A DNA stretch of 64,000 nucleotides from NVTR01 sp965237505 (GCA_965237505.1 CBDEFR010000009.1:1736001-1800000); one strand, 5' to 3'; positions 44,633 to 53,277 are shown, numbered from the stretch's first letter. A program made the numbers and translations. The notes: generated by a model from the letters alone, not told the origin.

Positions 44633-45843
44633 CAGGGGAATCGCATGAAGGTTATGTCCGGAGAATTTGCAGTAAGAACCGATTGTTCCATCCGGCCTTT
44701 TTGCGCATGACCCTGAGCGATTTTTTATCTTTTGCCTTGTTGAGCAGATTCATTGCCATGTGTTTGATGACGGCAAAATTCTTGGGGCCGTGATCCTTAC
44801 GAACACGGCTGTCATCATCGCGGAATGTGACGTCGAGCACCCAGTGGAGGCGGTTTTCAATCCCCCAATGGGAGCGTACCGCATGGGCAAAGCGCGGCGC
44901 ATCTTTCGGTAGAGACGAGATGAAGTATCGGGTTTGTTGTGTTGTTTTCCCGTTGCTTTCACGGATCGAGACAACGCGACCAATACTGGTCAGGCCCGCC
45001 CAACCCGGATGGCGCTCTTGCAGCCATTCTATGGTGTCACTCTGGGTGTAGGTCCGGGTCTCAATCCGACCTTTATCGCCATCAACAGTCTGTAACGACG
45101 CAGTATTTTCATGCTCCCTCTCTTCAAACCACAGTTTCACATCCTCAAAAAGGCTGCTCTGATTTCCCTTGAGCGCCAGCACGTAGTCGGCCCCCTTGTC
45201 GCGGATTTTGCAGGCAATCTGGCGTTGGCACCCCATCGCGTCCAGCGTCACGATCGCGCCCTCAACGTGGAGCAAATCCAAGAGCAATGGAATGTCCTTG
45301 ATCTCGTTCTTTTTGTGCGCACTTGCCCGCTGACCCAGTACCAGACGCAGATCATCACAGTAGGCCGAGATCAAATGCAGAGGTGTTTCACCACCGGCCT
45401 TTGACCCGCGCATCGTCTTGCCATCGACGGCCACAATCGAGCCTTCAACGCGTCCCGCCAGGCCAGCAGCCCATTGCGCAAAGGCTGTACTGAACTTCTC
45501 CGGATCAAGCAGCCGAAACACCGTTGAAAGCGTGTCATGCGAGGGAATGCCGTGCTCAAAAGGGGCCAATTTGCGCAGAAACTTCAGCTTTTCTTCACCA
45601 TATTCGACAATATCAACGACACTCTCGCCGCCCGAGACCACCGCACACAGGCTTAAAAGCAGGATCTCATCAAGCGGGTAAAGCACCTTCGCCTGCTGGC
45701 GAGGGTCAGGGATGGCCGAAATAACAGATTGAAATGATGTAGTCTTTTCCAAAGCAAGTCCTCCAGATGCGTGTTCTGGTGACATTGAATCAGACGTTGA
45801 TGCACGTAGCAAACACGGGCCAGCTATTCATGCGATACCCCTG
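44633..45843 (-). mobile_element. ISAs1-family insertion sequence, 1211 bp
   Basis: Inverted repeats CAGGGGAATCGCATGAA (left) and, in reverse complement, CAGGGGTATCGCATGAA (right). Flanked by the 10-bp direct repeat CCTTCAACTG (44623-44632 and 45844-45853). That repeat is made of the last 8 bases of the ISNCY-B target duplication plus TG, the first two bases of ISNCY-B, so ISAs1 inserted exactly over that junction. Confidence 0.92.
44652..45812 (-). CDS. ISAs1-family transposase
   Basis: 386 aa, intact. N-terminal DDE_Tnp_1-associated region (FQSVISAIPDPRQQAKVLYP), first Asp in IVAVDGKTMRGSKAGG, second in IVTLDAMGCQRQIACKI, Glu in SHWGIENRLHWVLDVTF. Regular length for the family, so potentially functional. 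Confidence 0.94.
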   Translation of the reverse strand: MLRASTSDSMSPEHASGGLALEKTTSFQSVISAIPDPRQQAKVLYPLDEILLLSLCAVVSGGESVVDIVEYGEEKLKFLRKLAPFEHGIPSHDTLSTVFRLLDPEKFSTAFAQWAAGLAGRVEGSIVAVDGKTMRGSKAGGETPLHLISAYCDDLRLVLGQRASAHKKNEIKDIPLLLDLLHVEGAIVTLDAMGCQRQIACKIRDKGADYVLALKGNQSSLFEDVKLWFEEREHENTASLQTVDGDKGRIETRTYTQSDTIEWLQERHPGWAGLTSIGRVVSIRESNGKTTQQTRYFISSLPKDAPRFAHAVRSHWGIENRLHWVLDVTFRDDDSRVRKDHGPKNFAVIKHMAMNLLNKAKDKKSLRVMRKKAGWNNRFLLQILRT

Positions 45844-45859
45844 CCTTCAACTGTCGGTA

Positions 45860-47020
45860 ATACCAACGGCCCTAGTCGTTGACCGTTTTGGCCCATTGTC
45901 TGGTAGTGATTGACGTGATTGCGGTTTTGTCGTTTGCAAAGAAGTTCCATGCTTCGCAACACCTGTCAATGATCTGCTCATAATTGTCGAAGACGGATAT
46001 GGCGAGCTTGTTGGCACGCAGATAAGCCCACACATTTTCCATCGGGTTGAGTTCAGGGGAATAGGGCGGGAGTTTGAGCAGGGTGATGTTGTCGGGTACC
46101 TCCAGCTCTGCCGAACCGTGCCAGCCAGCGCCATCCAGAATGAGAAGGGCATGTGCGCCCGATGCGACGGTTTTAGCGATCTCGGCGAGATGCGCGCTCA
46201 TGGCCTGTGTGTCGGCATGTGGCATGATCAGAGCGGCCGCTTCAGCCCGTTCCAGGCAGACGGCGCCGAAAATGTAGCTCCAGATATAGCGGGTGTCGCG
46301 CGGGGCACGGGGGCGTGTTCCACGCTCGGCCCAGATACGGGTGAGCGTGCCCTGCTGGCCAACCCGCGCTTCATCCTGAAACCATATCTCCAGGGGCTTG
46401 CTGCGGGCTGTTTCCGGCAAGGCTGCTTCTACCTCTGCGGCGAAGTTTTTTTAAAAGCCTCCTGTGCATCCGGGTCGGATTTCGGATGCTGCGGGCGCAC
46501 CGACAGACGCCGAAAGCCCAGGCTTGCCAATTGTTTGCCAACAGTTCGCTCATGCATGGTGACGCCGAAGCGCTCTTCGATCTTGCGTTTCAGATCAATG
46601 CGCCGCCAGCGCACAACCCCATCGGTTTCGGGGTCGGGACCCGCCCGAACCATTTCCGCCAACTCCTCCTTCTGTGCCGCGCTCAGCAGACAGGGTGGAT
46701 CCGGCGGGCGACGGTTGAACAGGCCCGACACGCCCTCCGCATTGTAACGGTGGGCCCAATCCCGCAACGTCTGCCGATCCATGCCGCAGTTTTCTGCCGC
46801 CGTCTTGCGGTCAACCCCATCCAGAACCAGGGCAATCGCCAACATCCGTCGCGCCGCTTTCCCATCCCGGCACCGCGCCGCTTCCTGGCGAAGCTCGCCT
46901 GCGGACTTGTCTTTTCGCGTAATCCTTACTGCCATCAAAGCCTCCCTTGCCTTGATGCCACTGAATCAGATCACGCCGCTCGTGGGAATCCCCTTGAGTC
47001 AAATCTGGGGGCCGTTGGTA
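45860..47020 (-). mobile_element. IS630-family insertion sequence (first copy), 1161 bp
   Basis: Inverted ends ATACCAACGGCCC (left) and TACCAACGGCCC in reverse complement (right). TA duplication at 45858-45859 and 47021-47022. The target was the TA in TGTCGGTAACACGCG, the terminal repeat of ISNCY copy B, which is seen uninterrupted at the end of copy A. Confidence 0.92.
45872..46938 (-). CDS. IS630-family transposase in two overlapping frames (A7 slip site)
   Basis: Upstream frame (46938 to 46429) has the helix-turn-helix (DRKTAAENCGMDRQTLRDWA) and winged region and ends ...EAFKKTSPQR. The downstream frame supplies the DDE core: LEIWFQDEARVGQQG (Asp), ALLILDGAGWHGS (Asp), PPYSPELNPMENVWAYLR (Glu). 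They join at GCTTTTAAAAAAACTTC (around 46440-46455) by a -1 slip on seven A's, reading KKNFAAEVEA. Programmed -1 frameshifting occurs in some IS630 members. The second copy at 62157 has eight A's and one frame. A lost A is the alternative. Confidence 0.87.
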
Positions 47021-47097
47021 TAACACGCGATATGTCCGGTTTATGTACCAGATGATCTGTCCGGTTTTAGAACGCCTCCAAGCCATGGAGGGAGGCT

Positions 47098-48273
47098 ATG
47101 CGTCGGACGGAGCAGGTACAGGGACTGAGATTGATGAAGTTCGAGGAGGTTTACGGGTGCACCCATCGGGGTGGCTTGAGCCAGGCGGAGGCGGCGGAGG
47201 TTCTGGGTGTCTCGGAGCGCACCTTCCGGCGCTGGCGCGACCGCTACGAGGCGGAGGGAGCCGACGGTCTCTACGACCGCCGCCTGGGCCGCCTCTCGGC
47301 GCGGCGCGCGCCGGTGGACGAGGTGGCGCGGGTGCTGGAGTTGTTCGACACCCGCTACTGGGACTTCACGGCCAAGCACTTCCACGAGAAGCTGGTGGCC
47401 GATCACGGCTTCAAGCGCAGCTACAACTGGCTGCGGCTGAGCTTGCAAGCCCATGGGCGCAGGCGCGCGGCGCCCAGGCGTGGGGCGCACCGGCGCAAGC
47501 GGCCGCGCCGTGCCTTGCCCGGCATGATGTTGCACCAGGACGGCTCGAGCCACGAGTGGGTCCCCGGTCGATGGTGGGACCTGATCGTCACCATGGACGA
47601 TGCGACCAGCGATATCTACTCGGCCTTCTTCGTCGCCGAAGAGGGCACCATGTCGAGCTTCCAGGGGGTGTCCGAGGCGATCCGGGCCAAGGGCCTGTTC
47701 TGCTCGCTCTACGCCGACCGCGCCAGCCACTACTGGAACACGCCCGAGGCCGGCGGCAAGGTGGACAAGGACACCCCGACCCAGGTCGGCCGCGCCCTGG
47801 CGCAGCTCGGCATCGAGCTGATCCCGGCCTACTCGCCCGAGGCAAGGGGGCGCTCGGAGCGCATGTTCGGCACCTTGCAGAAGCGCCTGCCCCAGGAACT
47901 CAGGCTCGCCGGCATCACCGACATGGTCGAGGCCAACCGCTTCCTCAAGGAGGTCTTCCTGCCACAACACAACGCCCGCTTCGCGACCCCGGCCGAGGAC
48001 CGGGGCACCGCCTTCGTCCCCTTCACCGGCGCGCTCGACGACATCCTGTGCATCCACGAGGAACGCACCGTCTCAAACGACAACACGGTGCGCTACAAGC
48101 GCCTGGCACTTCAGATCCCCGCCGGCCGCCACCGCCGCCATTACGTCAAGGCCAGGGTCCGCGTCCACGAATACCCCGACGGCACAATGGCCGTCTTCCA
48201 TGGACCGCGATGTCTGGCGCGATACCACGCCGATGGCCAACCGATCGACAGCCAAACCCGCGAGGCCGCGTGA
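47098..48273 (+). CDS. ISNCY-family transposase, copy B
   Basis: 391 aa, intact, nearly identical to copy A. Same helix-turn-helix (VSERTFRRWRDRYEAEGADG) and DDE core motifs (MDDATSDIYSAFF, YADRASHYWN, EARGRSERMFGTLQ). Residue differences to copy A: T/I and S/R near position 22-27, A/T in EAIRAKG, and S/C in IDSQTREAA. Its left terminal repeat is split by IS630, so mobilisation of this copy is doubtful although the enzyme could act on copy A. Confidence 0.94.
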   Translation: MRRTEQVQGLRLMKFEEVYGCTHRGGLSQAEAAEVLGVSERTFRRWRDRYEAEGADGLYDRRLGRLSARRAPVDEVARVLELFDTRYWDFTAKHFHEKLVADHGFKRSYNWLRLSLQAHGRRRAAPRRGAHRRKRPRRALPGMMLHQDGSSHEWVPGRWWDLIVTMDDATSDIYSAFFVAEEGTMSSFQGVSEAIRAKGLFCSLYADRASHYWNTPEAGGKVDKDTPTQVGRALAQLGIELIPAYSPEARGRSERMFGTLQKRLPQELRLAGITDMVEANRFLKEVFLPQHNARFATPAEDRGTAFVPFTGALDDILCIHEERTVSNDNTVRYKRLALQIPAGRHRRHYVKARVRVHEYPDGTMAVFHGPRCLARYHADGQPIDSQTREAA

Positions 48274-48418
48274 CCCGCTTCGACGCGACCGACCGGCGCC
48301 CTGTGGACAAGTGGACAGCCGCTCCGCGACCGACCACTTCCCCACAGGGCCAGAAACCGCAACAGAAGCGGTCAACTCATATGGTACATAAACCGGTCAA
48401 CTCAGAATGTTCTCGACA

Positions 48419-48435
48419 GTGTTCCTTCCTTCAAC
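48419..48435 (+). repeat. 17-bp target duplication, right of ISNCY copy B
   Basis: GTGTTCCTTCCTTCAAC, identical to 44614-44630. It lies just upstream of the ribosome-binding site (AGTAAGGAGGG) of the small gene at 48454. Confidence 0.9.
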
Positions 48436-48453
48436 AGTAAGGAGGGCTTTGGC

Positions 48454-48648
48454 ATGGCCAAATCTCGAGATACCTACAAGTATCAATTCAAGATCGGCAA
48501 CAAGGTGGTGCACGGCGGCATCACCAACGATCTTGACCGTCGTGAAACGGAGCATCAACAGGAGTGGCCGAAAGGTCACATCACACAGGTTGGCAACAAG
48601 ACGACTGAGGAAGCTGCCCGCAAGTGGGAAGAGGACAACGGCTATTAG
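48454..48648 (+). CDS. Small GIY-YIG-like protein lacking the GIY motif
   Basis: 64 aa, start ATG preceded by TAAGGAGGG. The segment VVHGGITNDLDRRETEHQQE resembles the Y-V-G-x-T-x-x-L-x-x-R-x-x-E-H core of GIY-YIG nucleases, but there is no GIY strand and no catalytic C-terminal Glu/Asn region that I can recognise. The tail TTEEAARKWEEDNGY is charged. It may be a stand-alone minimal domain of a kind seen as hypothetical proteins elsewhere. Its own promoter is now 3.8 kb away because of the ISNCY-B insertion. Confidence 0.65.
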   Translation: MAKSRDTYKYQFKIGNKVVHGGITNDLDRRETEHQQEWPKGHITQVGNKTTEEAARKWEEDNGY

Positions 48649-48880
48649 TCCTACGGTGTGCCCCCGTCCAACGGTTCTTCGGGATCGTGGACGGGGCCAC
48701 ACTCGAACCTCCCACCACAGATGGGCGCGCAGCACCAAAGCCACAGATGCGCCGGTGTCGCCAAGAATTCGAAGATCGCCAGGCGAAGCGTCATGCTAAT
48801 TCCTTTATATCTAACGTCCAAAGCACGCATCGCTTGGGTGGGCTAGGCGGGGCTCAACCCACAAAGAAGGAGATTTCCTT

Positions 48881-49138
48881 ATGAGCGATGAGAAAGAGAC
48901 ATCGACCACAAAGGTCCCACCCCCGACCATTACTGATCCTTACGGTAAAGATCATGGATTGATAACGATGACCGGACAGGCGGTGGGACCGGACCCCCTA
49001 GGACCCAATCTTGTTTTAAAGATTGATGGGGTAAATCAATCGTATCGCATTTTGCTTTCGCTGCCAGCCAGCGCTCAACTTTCAAAGACGCTGAGTGAAG
49101 CCGTGCAAAAATACTTATACGGAGAAAACTTGAAGTAG
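48881..49138 (+). CDS. Hypothetical small protein
   Basis: 85 aa, unrecognised. Strong ribosome-binding site AAGGAGATTTCC eight bases or so before the ATG. N-terminal 20 residues are charged and Thr/Pro-rich; the middle DPLGPNLVLKIDGVNQSYRI looks like a beta-rich module; the end SKTLSEAVQKYLYG is helical. Followed by two short hairpins (CCTCTCG...CGAGAGG at about 49152-49173, and CCGTCTC...GAGACGG to about 49213) that may terminate it. Confidence 0.6.
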   Translation: MSDEKETSTTKVPPPTITDPYGKDHGLITMTGQAVGPDPLGPNLVLKIDGVNQSYRILLSLPASAQLSKTLSEAVQKYLYGENLK

Positions 49139-49235
49139 ACATGGTGAAGCCCTCTCGGCTATAAAGGTCGAGAGGTATCCCGTCTCTCCCAGCCTGCAAG
49201 CATCGGAGACGGCCTATCGCAATGTCAGTGTGGCC

Positions 49236-50171
49236 CTAGTCGGCCACCACCTCCCTGTACATTAACCGCTTTCCGACCATGCCTGCAACGACATTCTGCA
49301 TTTGTGTGATCGTATCTTGCTCACGGATGCCGTGGCGACCCGCAAACTCGTTCACATAGCGTTGCAAATGCTTGGCGCTGATCTTGTGGTAGACGCCCTT
49401 GTGCGCCCTTTTCAGCATCGACCAGAACGACTCAATTCCGTTGGTGTGGGCCATCCCGTCAACGTATTCGCCGACACTGTGGCGGACGGTCGCGTGCTCA
49501 AAGGGCATGCCCTTGTAGGCGGCTGCGTCATCTGTGTAGACGGTGGCCCCGGCAAGCGCGGTGGCGATCACGAAGCCTTGTAGCGTCTTGGCGTCGGTCA
49601 CTTTCACGACCGCAGCCTTGATCTTGTTGGTCTTGCGATCCTTGGCGCCGACAACGGCAGCTTTGCCGACGCCGCCCCTGCCAGCCCGGAGCTTCTTATG
49701 AGCGTGCTTGTTGCTTTCCTTACCGCCGAAATAGGTTTCGTCGATCTCAACGGGTCCGGCGAACAGCTTGTCGTCGCCTTCCCACGCCTTGCGGATGCGC
49801 TGGAGCATGTACCAGGCTGCGGGTTGGGAAACCCCGATATCCCGGTGCAGCTTCATGCTGGAGACGCCCTTGAGGCTTGTCAGGTGCAGGTAGATCGCGA
49901 ACACCCATTTGCGAAGGGGGATGTGCGACTTGTGCATCGCGGTGCCCGTCTTAACCGAGAAGTAGCTCCGGCAATCCGAGCACCGATAGGGCATGTGATT
50001 GTGGCCCGCCTTGTGAGTGCGGGTGCTGCCACACTGTGGGCAATACTGCCCGTCGGGCCAGACGCGGGCCTCGAACCATTCCCGTGCGCTTTCCTCGGTC
50101 GGGAACATGTCGCAAAGCTGCACCAAGGTGATGCCTTCGCGGTCTGATTTGCCGGGCGCTTGATGTGTCAT
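49236..50171 (-). CDS. IS1595-family transposase
   Basis: 311 aa. N-terminal zinc ribbon (YCPQCGSTRTHKAGHNHMPY, then RCSDCRSYF) and ISXO2-type DDE core: VEIDETYFGGKESN (Asp), VYTDDAAAYKGM (Asp), and HTNGIESFWSMLKRAHKGVY, the N-x-x-E/S-F-W block of the family. Upstream on its coding strand a GGGGCTTATAAGTTTATG end lies near 50229-50246. I find no matching end on the other side, so the element may be truncated at the left. Confidence 0.92.
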   Translation of the reverse strand: MTHQAPGKSDREGITLVQLCDMFPTEESAREWFEARVWPDGQYCPQCGSTRTHKAGHNHMPYRCSDCRSYFSVKTGTAMHKSHIPLRKWVFAIYLHLTSLKGVSSMKLHRDIGVSQPAAWYMLQRIRKAWEGDDKLFAGPVEIDETYFGGKESNKHAHKKLRAGRGGVGKAAVVGAKDRKTNKIKAAVVKVTDAKTLQGFVIATALAGATVYTDDAAAYKGMPFEHATVRHSVGEYVDGMAHTNGIESFWSMLKRAHKGVYHKISAKHLQRYVNEFAGRHGIREQDTITQMQNVVAGMVGKRLMYREVVAD

Positions 50172-50282
50172 GGTCGATCCTCCCTATGCCTTTGAATATA
50201 GGGATTTAGGCTCAGAATGTCAACATAAACTTATAAGCCCCATAAATTGACCCGATTAAAGCGAGCCGCCTGACGCCAGCAC

Positions 50283-51227
50283 TTATTTTGGGAGCGGAAC
50301 CGGTTCATCACTGAGCCGCCGCAGGCCGGCGACGATCTTCGCCCTTTCGTCGACGGTTAGTGTGAACAGAAAGTTCATCTTCGTGCCTGGCGCGAATCCT
50401 CTTGGGTTGGCGATGAAGGCATTCAGGTCTTTGAATGTCCAGTTGCCGTCAAGCGCGGCAAATGCCGGCGAGTATTCGTAGTCGTCCCGCCCGGCCTTGG
50501 GCCGGCCCACGACGTCCCAAAGATAAGGTCCGATCGTGACCTCCCGCCTCTGATCTTTCTGCAAATCGTGGCATTTCGAGCACCGGGCAATTGCTGCCTC
50601 GGCTTCGTCTGCCGCGACCCTGGCCAACAGGCCGGATATGGGCTCCACGGGCGGCGGCGACGCACCATTTGCGACCAGCAATGTCGTGACATCGGTTTCC
50701 TGATTGATGCCGACCATGTGAAGGGGCGTTTCTCTGTCGTTAGCAACCGCGTTAACATCCGCGCTCGCGTTAATCAACAACTCGGCAACGCCAAGATAAC
50801 CCCGCTCGGCCGCGACGTGCAAAGGTGTCAGGCCAAGACCATCCCGAGCTGTGACATCTGCGCCGTTGGCGATCAGCAAAGATGTAATGACCGCCGAACC
50901 TTTGAGTGCGGCCACATGCAACGGCAATCCAAATGTGGATGACAATGCGTTGACGTCGGCGTCATTGGCGATGAGAAACTCCACGACTTCCTGGCGATCG
51001 GCCAGAATCGCCACATGCAGCGGCGCGCCGTTGCGGCTATTCCGATTGATGTCCTCGCCTTGATCCAGCAGCTCACGGACCGTGTCGACATCGCCCTGTC
51101 GCGCCGCGGTGTGTATCGGGGCCGCAAGTGCCGCTGAGATTCCGAACGCAAGCAACAGCGCCAGGATGGTCGCGCGCCTCGCTATGGCCCCTGCGAGGAC
51201 GGCACTCCGTAATCCGAATTTGCTCAT
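50283..51227 (-). CDS. Ankyrin-repeat protein fused to a cytochrome c domain
   Basis: 314 aa from ATG 51227. Signal peptide (ATILALLLAFGISAALAAP), so periplasmic. Five ankyrin repeats (about residues 36-195), each opening P-L/I-H and closing ANxADVN-like: PIHTAARQGD, PLHVAILADR, PLHVAALKGS, PLHVAAERGY, PLHMVGINQE. A class I cytochrome c domain follows (about 210-310) with heme-binding CSKCH, GPYLWDVVGR and likely axial Met in APGTKMNFLF. The cytochrome part resembles cytochrome c2/c550. Position beside ctaD suggests an electron-transfer role; the ankyrins may bind a partner. Confidence 0.85.
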   Translation of the reverse strand: MSKFGLRSAVLAGAIARRATILALLLAFGISAALAAPIHTAARQGDVDTVRELLDQGEDINRNSRNGAPLHVAILADRQEVVEFLIANDADVNALSSTFGLPLHVAALKGSAVITSLLIANGADVTARDGLGLTPLHVAAERGYLGVAELLINASADVNAVANDRETPLHMVGINQETDVTTLLVANGASPPPVEPISGLLARVAADEAEAAIARCSKCHDLQKDQRREVTIGPYLWDVVGRPKAGRDDYEYSPAFAALDGNWTFKDLNAFIANPRGFAPGTKMNFLFTLTVDERAKIVAGLRRLSDEPVPLPK

Positions 51228-51311
51228 GGCTCTCCCTCCCATTGATCCTTGGGATCTCGGGAAGATCATACGACGACACACGCGGCTTTCCTAGCTGATG
51301 TTCGCCTAGCG

Positions 51312-51578
51312 TCAGAACCGGTCGTCCAAACTACTCCCTTGAAAGCCTGCAAAGTCCGCATAACCGACCTCGGATCTATCCAATCCACCTATGAAGCAAT
51401 AATACATTTCCTGCCGCTCATCCGGGCTGAGAAAAGCGCCGATCTCAACCGTGCGATTGTTCCCGCGCGGAGTGACGTAGTTTTCCACAGGCCCGCCTTC
51501 GGGGCGCAGCTTGACCTCAACCCAATGGGGATTGGCCTGCCAGTTCTGGTCGGGCCCGCCGCGCTGATGTGGTCCCAT
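51312..51578 (-). pseudogene. DUF2244-like fragment
   Basis: 88 codons. NPHWVEVKLRPEGGPVENYV and RTVEIGAFLSPDERQEMY match the C-terminal half of DUF2244 proteins, which are small membrane proteins found near cytochrome oxidase genes in Rhodobacterales. The N-terminal membrane half is missing: only 23 bases separate this from the ctaD stop. The last 25 residues (RSEVGYADFAGFQGSSLDDRF) look unlike the family. Probably a remnant of a deletion. Confidence 0.5.
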
Positions 51579-51600
51579 TCAAAGGCATGATCGTCCTGCC

Positions 51601-53277
51601 TTAATGGGTCGTGCCGTGGTCCCAGTCCGACTGTATCGGCAGGATCTCAAAGGTATGCTCTGGCGGCGGGGTGGGCAGGGTCCATTCCAGCGTGTCGGCA
51701 TGTTCGTTCCAATAATTATTCTCGGTAATTGGTTTGCCGTAGCGCAGGGTGTAATACACGATGCCGAAGAAGAACACGAATGACGTGAAGGTCAGGAACG
51801 CGCCCCAGGACGACACTTGGTTCCAGTAGGCAAACGCCTCGGGATAGTCGATGTAGCGCCGTGGCATGCCTTGACGGCCCAAAAAGTGCTGCGGGAAAAA
51901 GGTTATGTTGGCACCGATGAACATCATCCAGAAATGCAGTTTCCCGGCCCATTCCGGGTATTGCCGGCCCGACATCTTGCCGATCCAATAATAGACCCCC
52001 GCAAAAACGCAAAAGACTGCGCCAAGGCTCATGACATAGTGAAAATGCGCGACCACGTAATAGGTGTCGTGGTAGGCGCGATCCAGCGGTGCCTGGGCCA
52101 GCACGATGCCGGTCACGCCGCCGACAGTGAACAGGAACAGAAAGCCCAGGGCCCAGAGCATTGGTGTCTTGAGCTCGATCGAGCCACCCCACATGGTAGC
52201 GATCCAGCTGAACACCTTCACTCCGGTGGGCACTGCGATGACCATTGTTGCGAGCATGAAATAGCTTTGCTGGGTCAGGCTGAGACCAACGGTGTACATG
52301 TGATGCGCCCAGACCACGAAGCCGAGCCCGCCAATGGCGATCAGCGCCCAGACCATCGGCAGGTAGCCGAACAGCGGCTTGCGCGAAAACGTCGCGATCA
52401 CGTGACTGATAATGCCGAAACCCGGCATGATGATGATATAGACCTCGGGGTGGCCGAAAAACCACAGGATGTGCTGGTAAAGGATTGGGTCGCCGCCGCC
52501 GGAGGCGTCAAAGAACGTAGTGCCAAAGTTGCGGTCGGTCAGCAGCATGGTGATGGCGCCGGCCAGAACCGGCAGCGCCAGCAGGATCAGCCAGGCGGTG
52601 ACAAAGATCGACCAGGCGAATAGCGGCACTTTGAACAGCGTCATGCCGGGCGCCCGCATGTTCAGAAATGTGGTGATCATGTTGATCGCGCCAAGGATGG
52701 ATGAGGCACCCGACAGGTGAACCGCAAAGATCGCCAAGTCCATCGACATGCCGCCTTCGGTGGTGGACAGCGGCGGATACAGCACCCAGCCAACGCCAGA
52801 GCCGAGCTGGTCATTGCCACCGGGGGCCAGCAGCGAGGCGATGCCAAGCGAGGTGCCGGCCATGAACAACCAGTACGACAGGTTGTTCATGCGCGGAAAG
52901 GCCATGTCCGGAGCGCCGATGTGCAGCGGCATGAAATAGTTGCCAAAGCCGCCGAAAAGCGCCGGAATGACGACGAAAAACATCATCAGCACGCCGTGAT
53001 AGGTGATCAGGACGTTCCAGAGGTGGCCGTTCGGTGTACAGATTTCGCCAGCGTCGGCGGCAGTGAAACGGGCGCCCTCCATACACATGTACTGGACACC
53101 CGGTTCCAGCAGTTCGATGCGCATATAAACCGTGAACGCGACCGAAATGAATCCGACGATGGCGGCCGAAAACAGGTAAAGAATACCGATGTCTTTGTGG
53201 TTGGTGGACATGAACCAGCGCACAAAAAAACTGCGCTTTTCGCGATGTTCGTCGCCGTGCGTGACTGCGTCTGCCAT
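51601..53277 (-). CDS. ctaD: Cytochrome c oxidase subunit I (aa3-type)
   Basis: Heme-copper catalytic subunit, 558 aa, 12 membrane helices. CuB ligands and cross-linked Tyr in FFGHPEVYIIIMPGFG, the His pair in WAHHMYTVGL, heme ligands in VAHFHYVMSLGAVF, and the D-channel entry in CTPNGHLWN. YFMPLHIGAPDMAFPRMNN is another family block. Subunits II and III are not in this window. A c-type cytochrome gene lies upstream on the same strand. Confidence 0.98.
   Translation of the reverse strand: MADAVTHGDEHREKRSFFVRWFMSTNHKDIGILYLFSAAIVGFISVAFTVYMRIELLEPGVQYMCMEGARFTAADAGEICTPNGHLWNVLITYHGVLMMFFVVIPALFGGFGNYFMPLHIGAPDMAFPRMNNLSYWLFMAGTSLGIASLLAPGGNDQLGSGVGWVLYPPLSTTEGGMSMDLAIFAVHLSGASSILGAINMITTFLNMRAPGMTLFKVPLFAWSIFVTAWLILLALPVLAGAITMLLTDRNFGTTFFDASGGGDPILYQHILWFFGHPEVYIIIMPGFGIISHVIATFSRKPLFGYLPMVWALIAIGGLGFVVWAHHMYTVGLSLTQQSYFMLATMVIAVPTGVKVFSWIATMWGGSIELKTPMLWALGFLFLFTVGGVTGIVLAQAPLDRAYHDTYYVVAHFHYVMSLGAVFCVFAGVYYWIGKMSGRQYPEWAGKLHFWMMFIGANITFFPQHFLGRQGMPRRYIDYPEAFAYWNQVSSWGAFLTFTSFVFFFGIVYYTLRYGKPITENNYWNEHADTLEWTLPTPPPEHTFEILPIQSDWDHGTTH

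Larger units (their letters stand above)
45852..48418 (+). mobile_element. ISNCY-family (IS1202-like) insertion sequence, copy B, interrupted by IS630
   Basis: Left end TGTCGGTA at 45852-45859, then IS630, then the rest from 47023. Right end ...TGTTCTCGACA at 48418. Without IS630 and its extra TA it is 1404 bp, the same as copy A. Flanked by GTGTTCCTTCCTTCAAC on both sides when ISAs1 is also removed. Opposite orientation to copy A. Confidence 0.93.

Noticed and set aside
42996..48418. Composite transposon formed by the two inverted ISNCY copies.
   Set aside because: Each copy has its own perfect 17-bp target duplication of different sequence, so they inserted independently rather than as one unit.
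48397..48884. Open frames on both strands around the 64-aa gene.
   Set aside because: No ribosome-binding sites and no recognisable features; the 48454 frame has a strong site and domain similarity.
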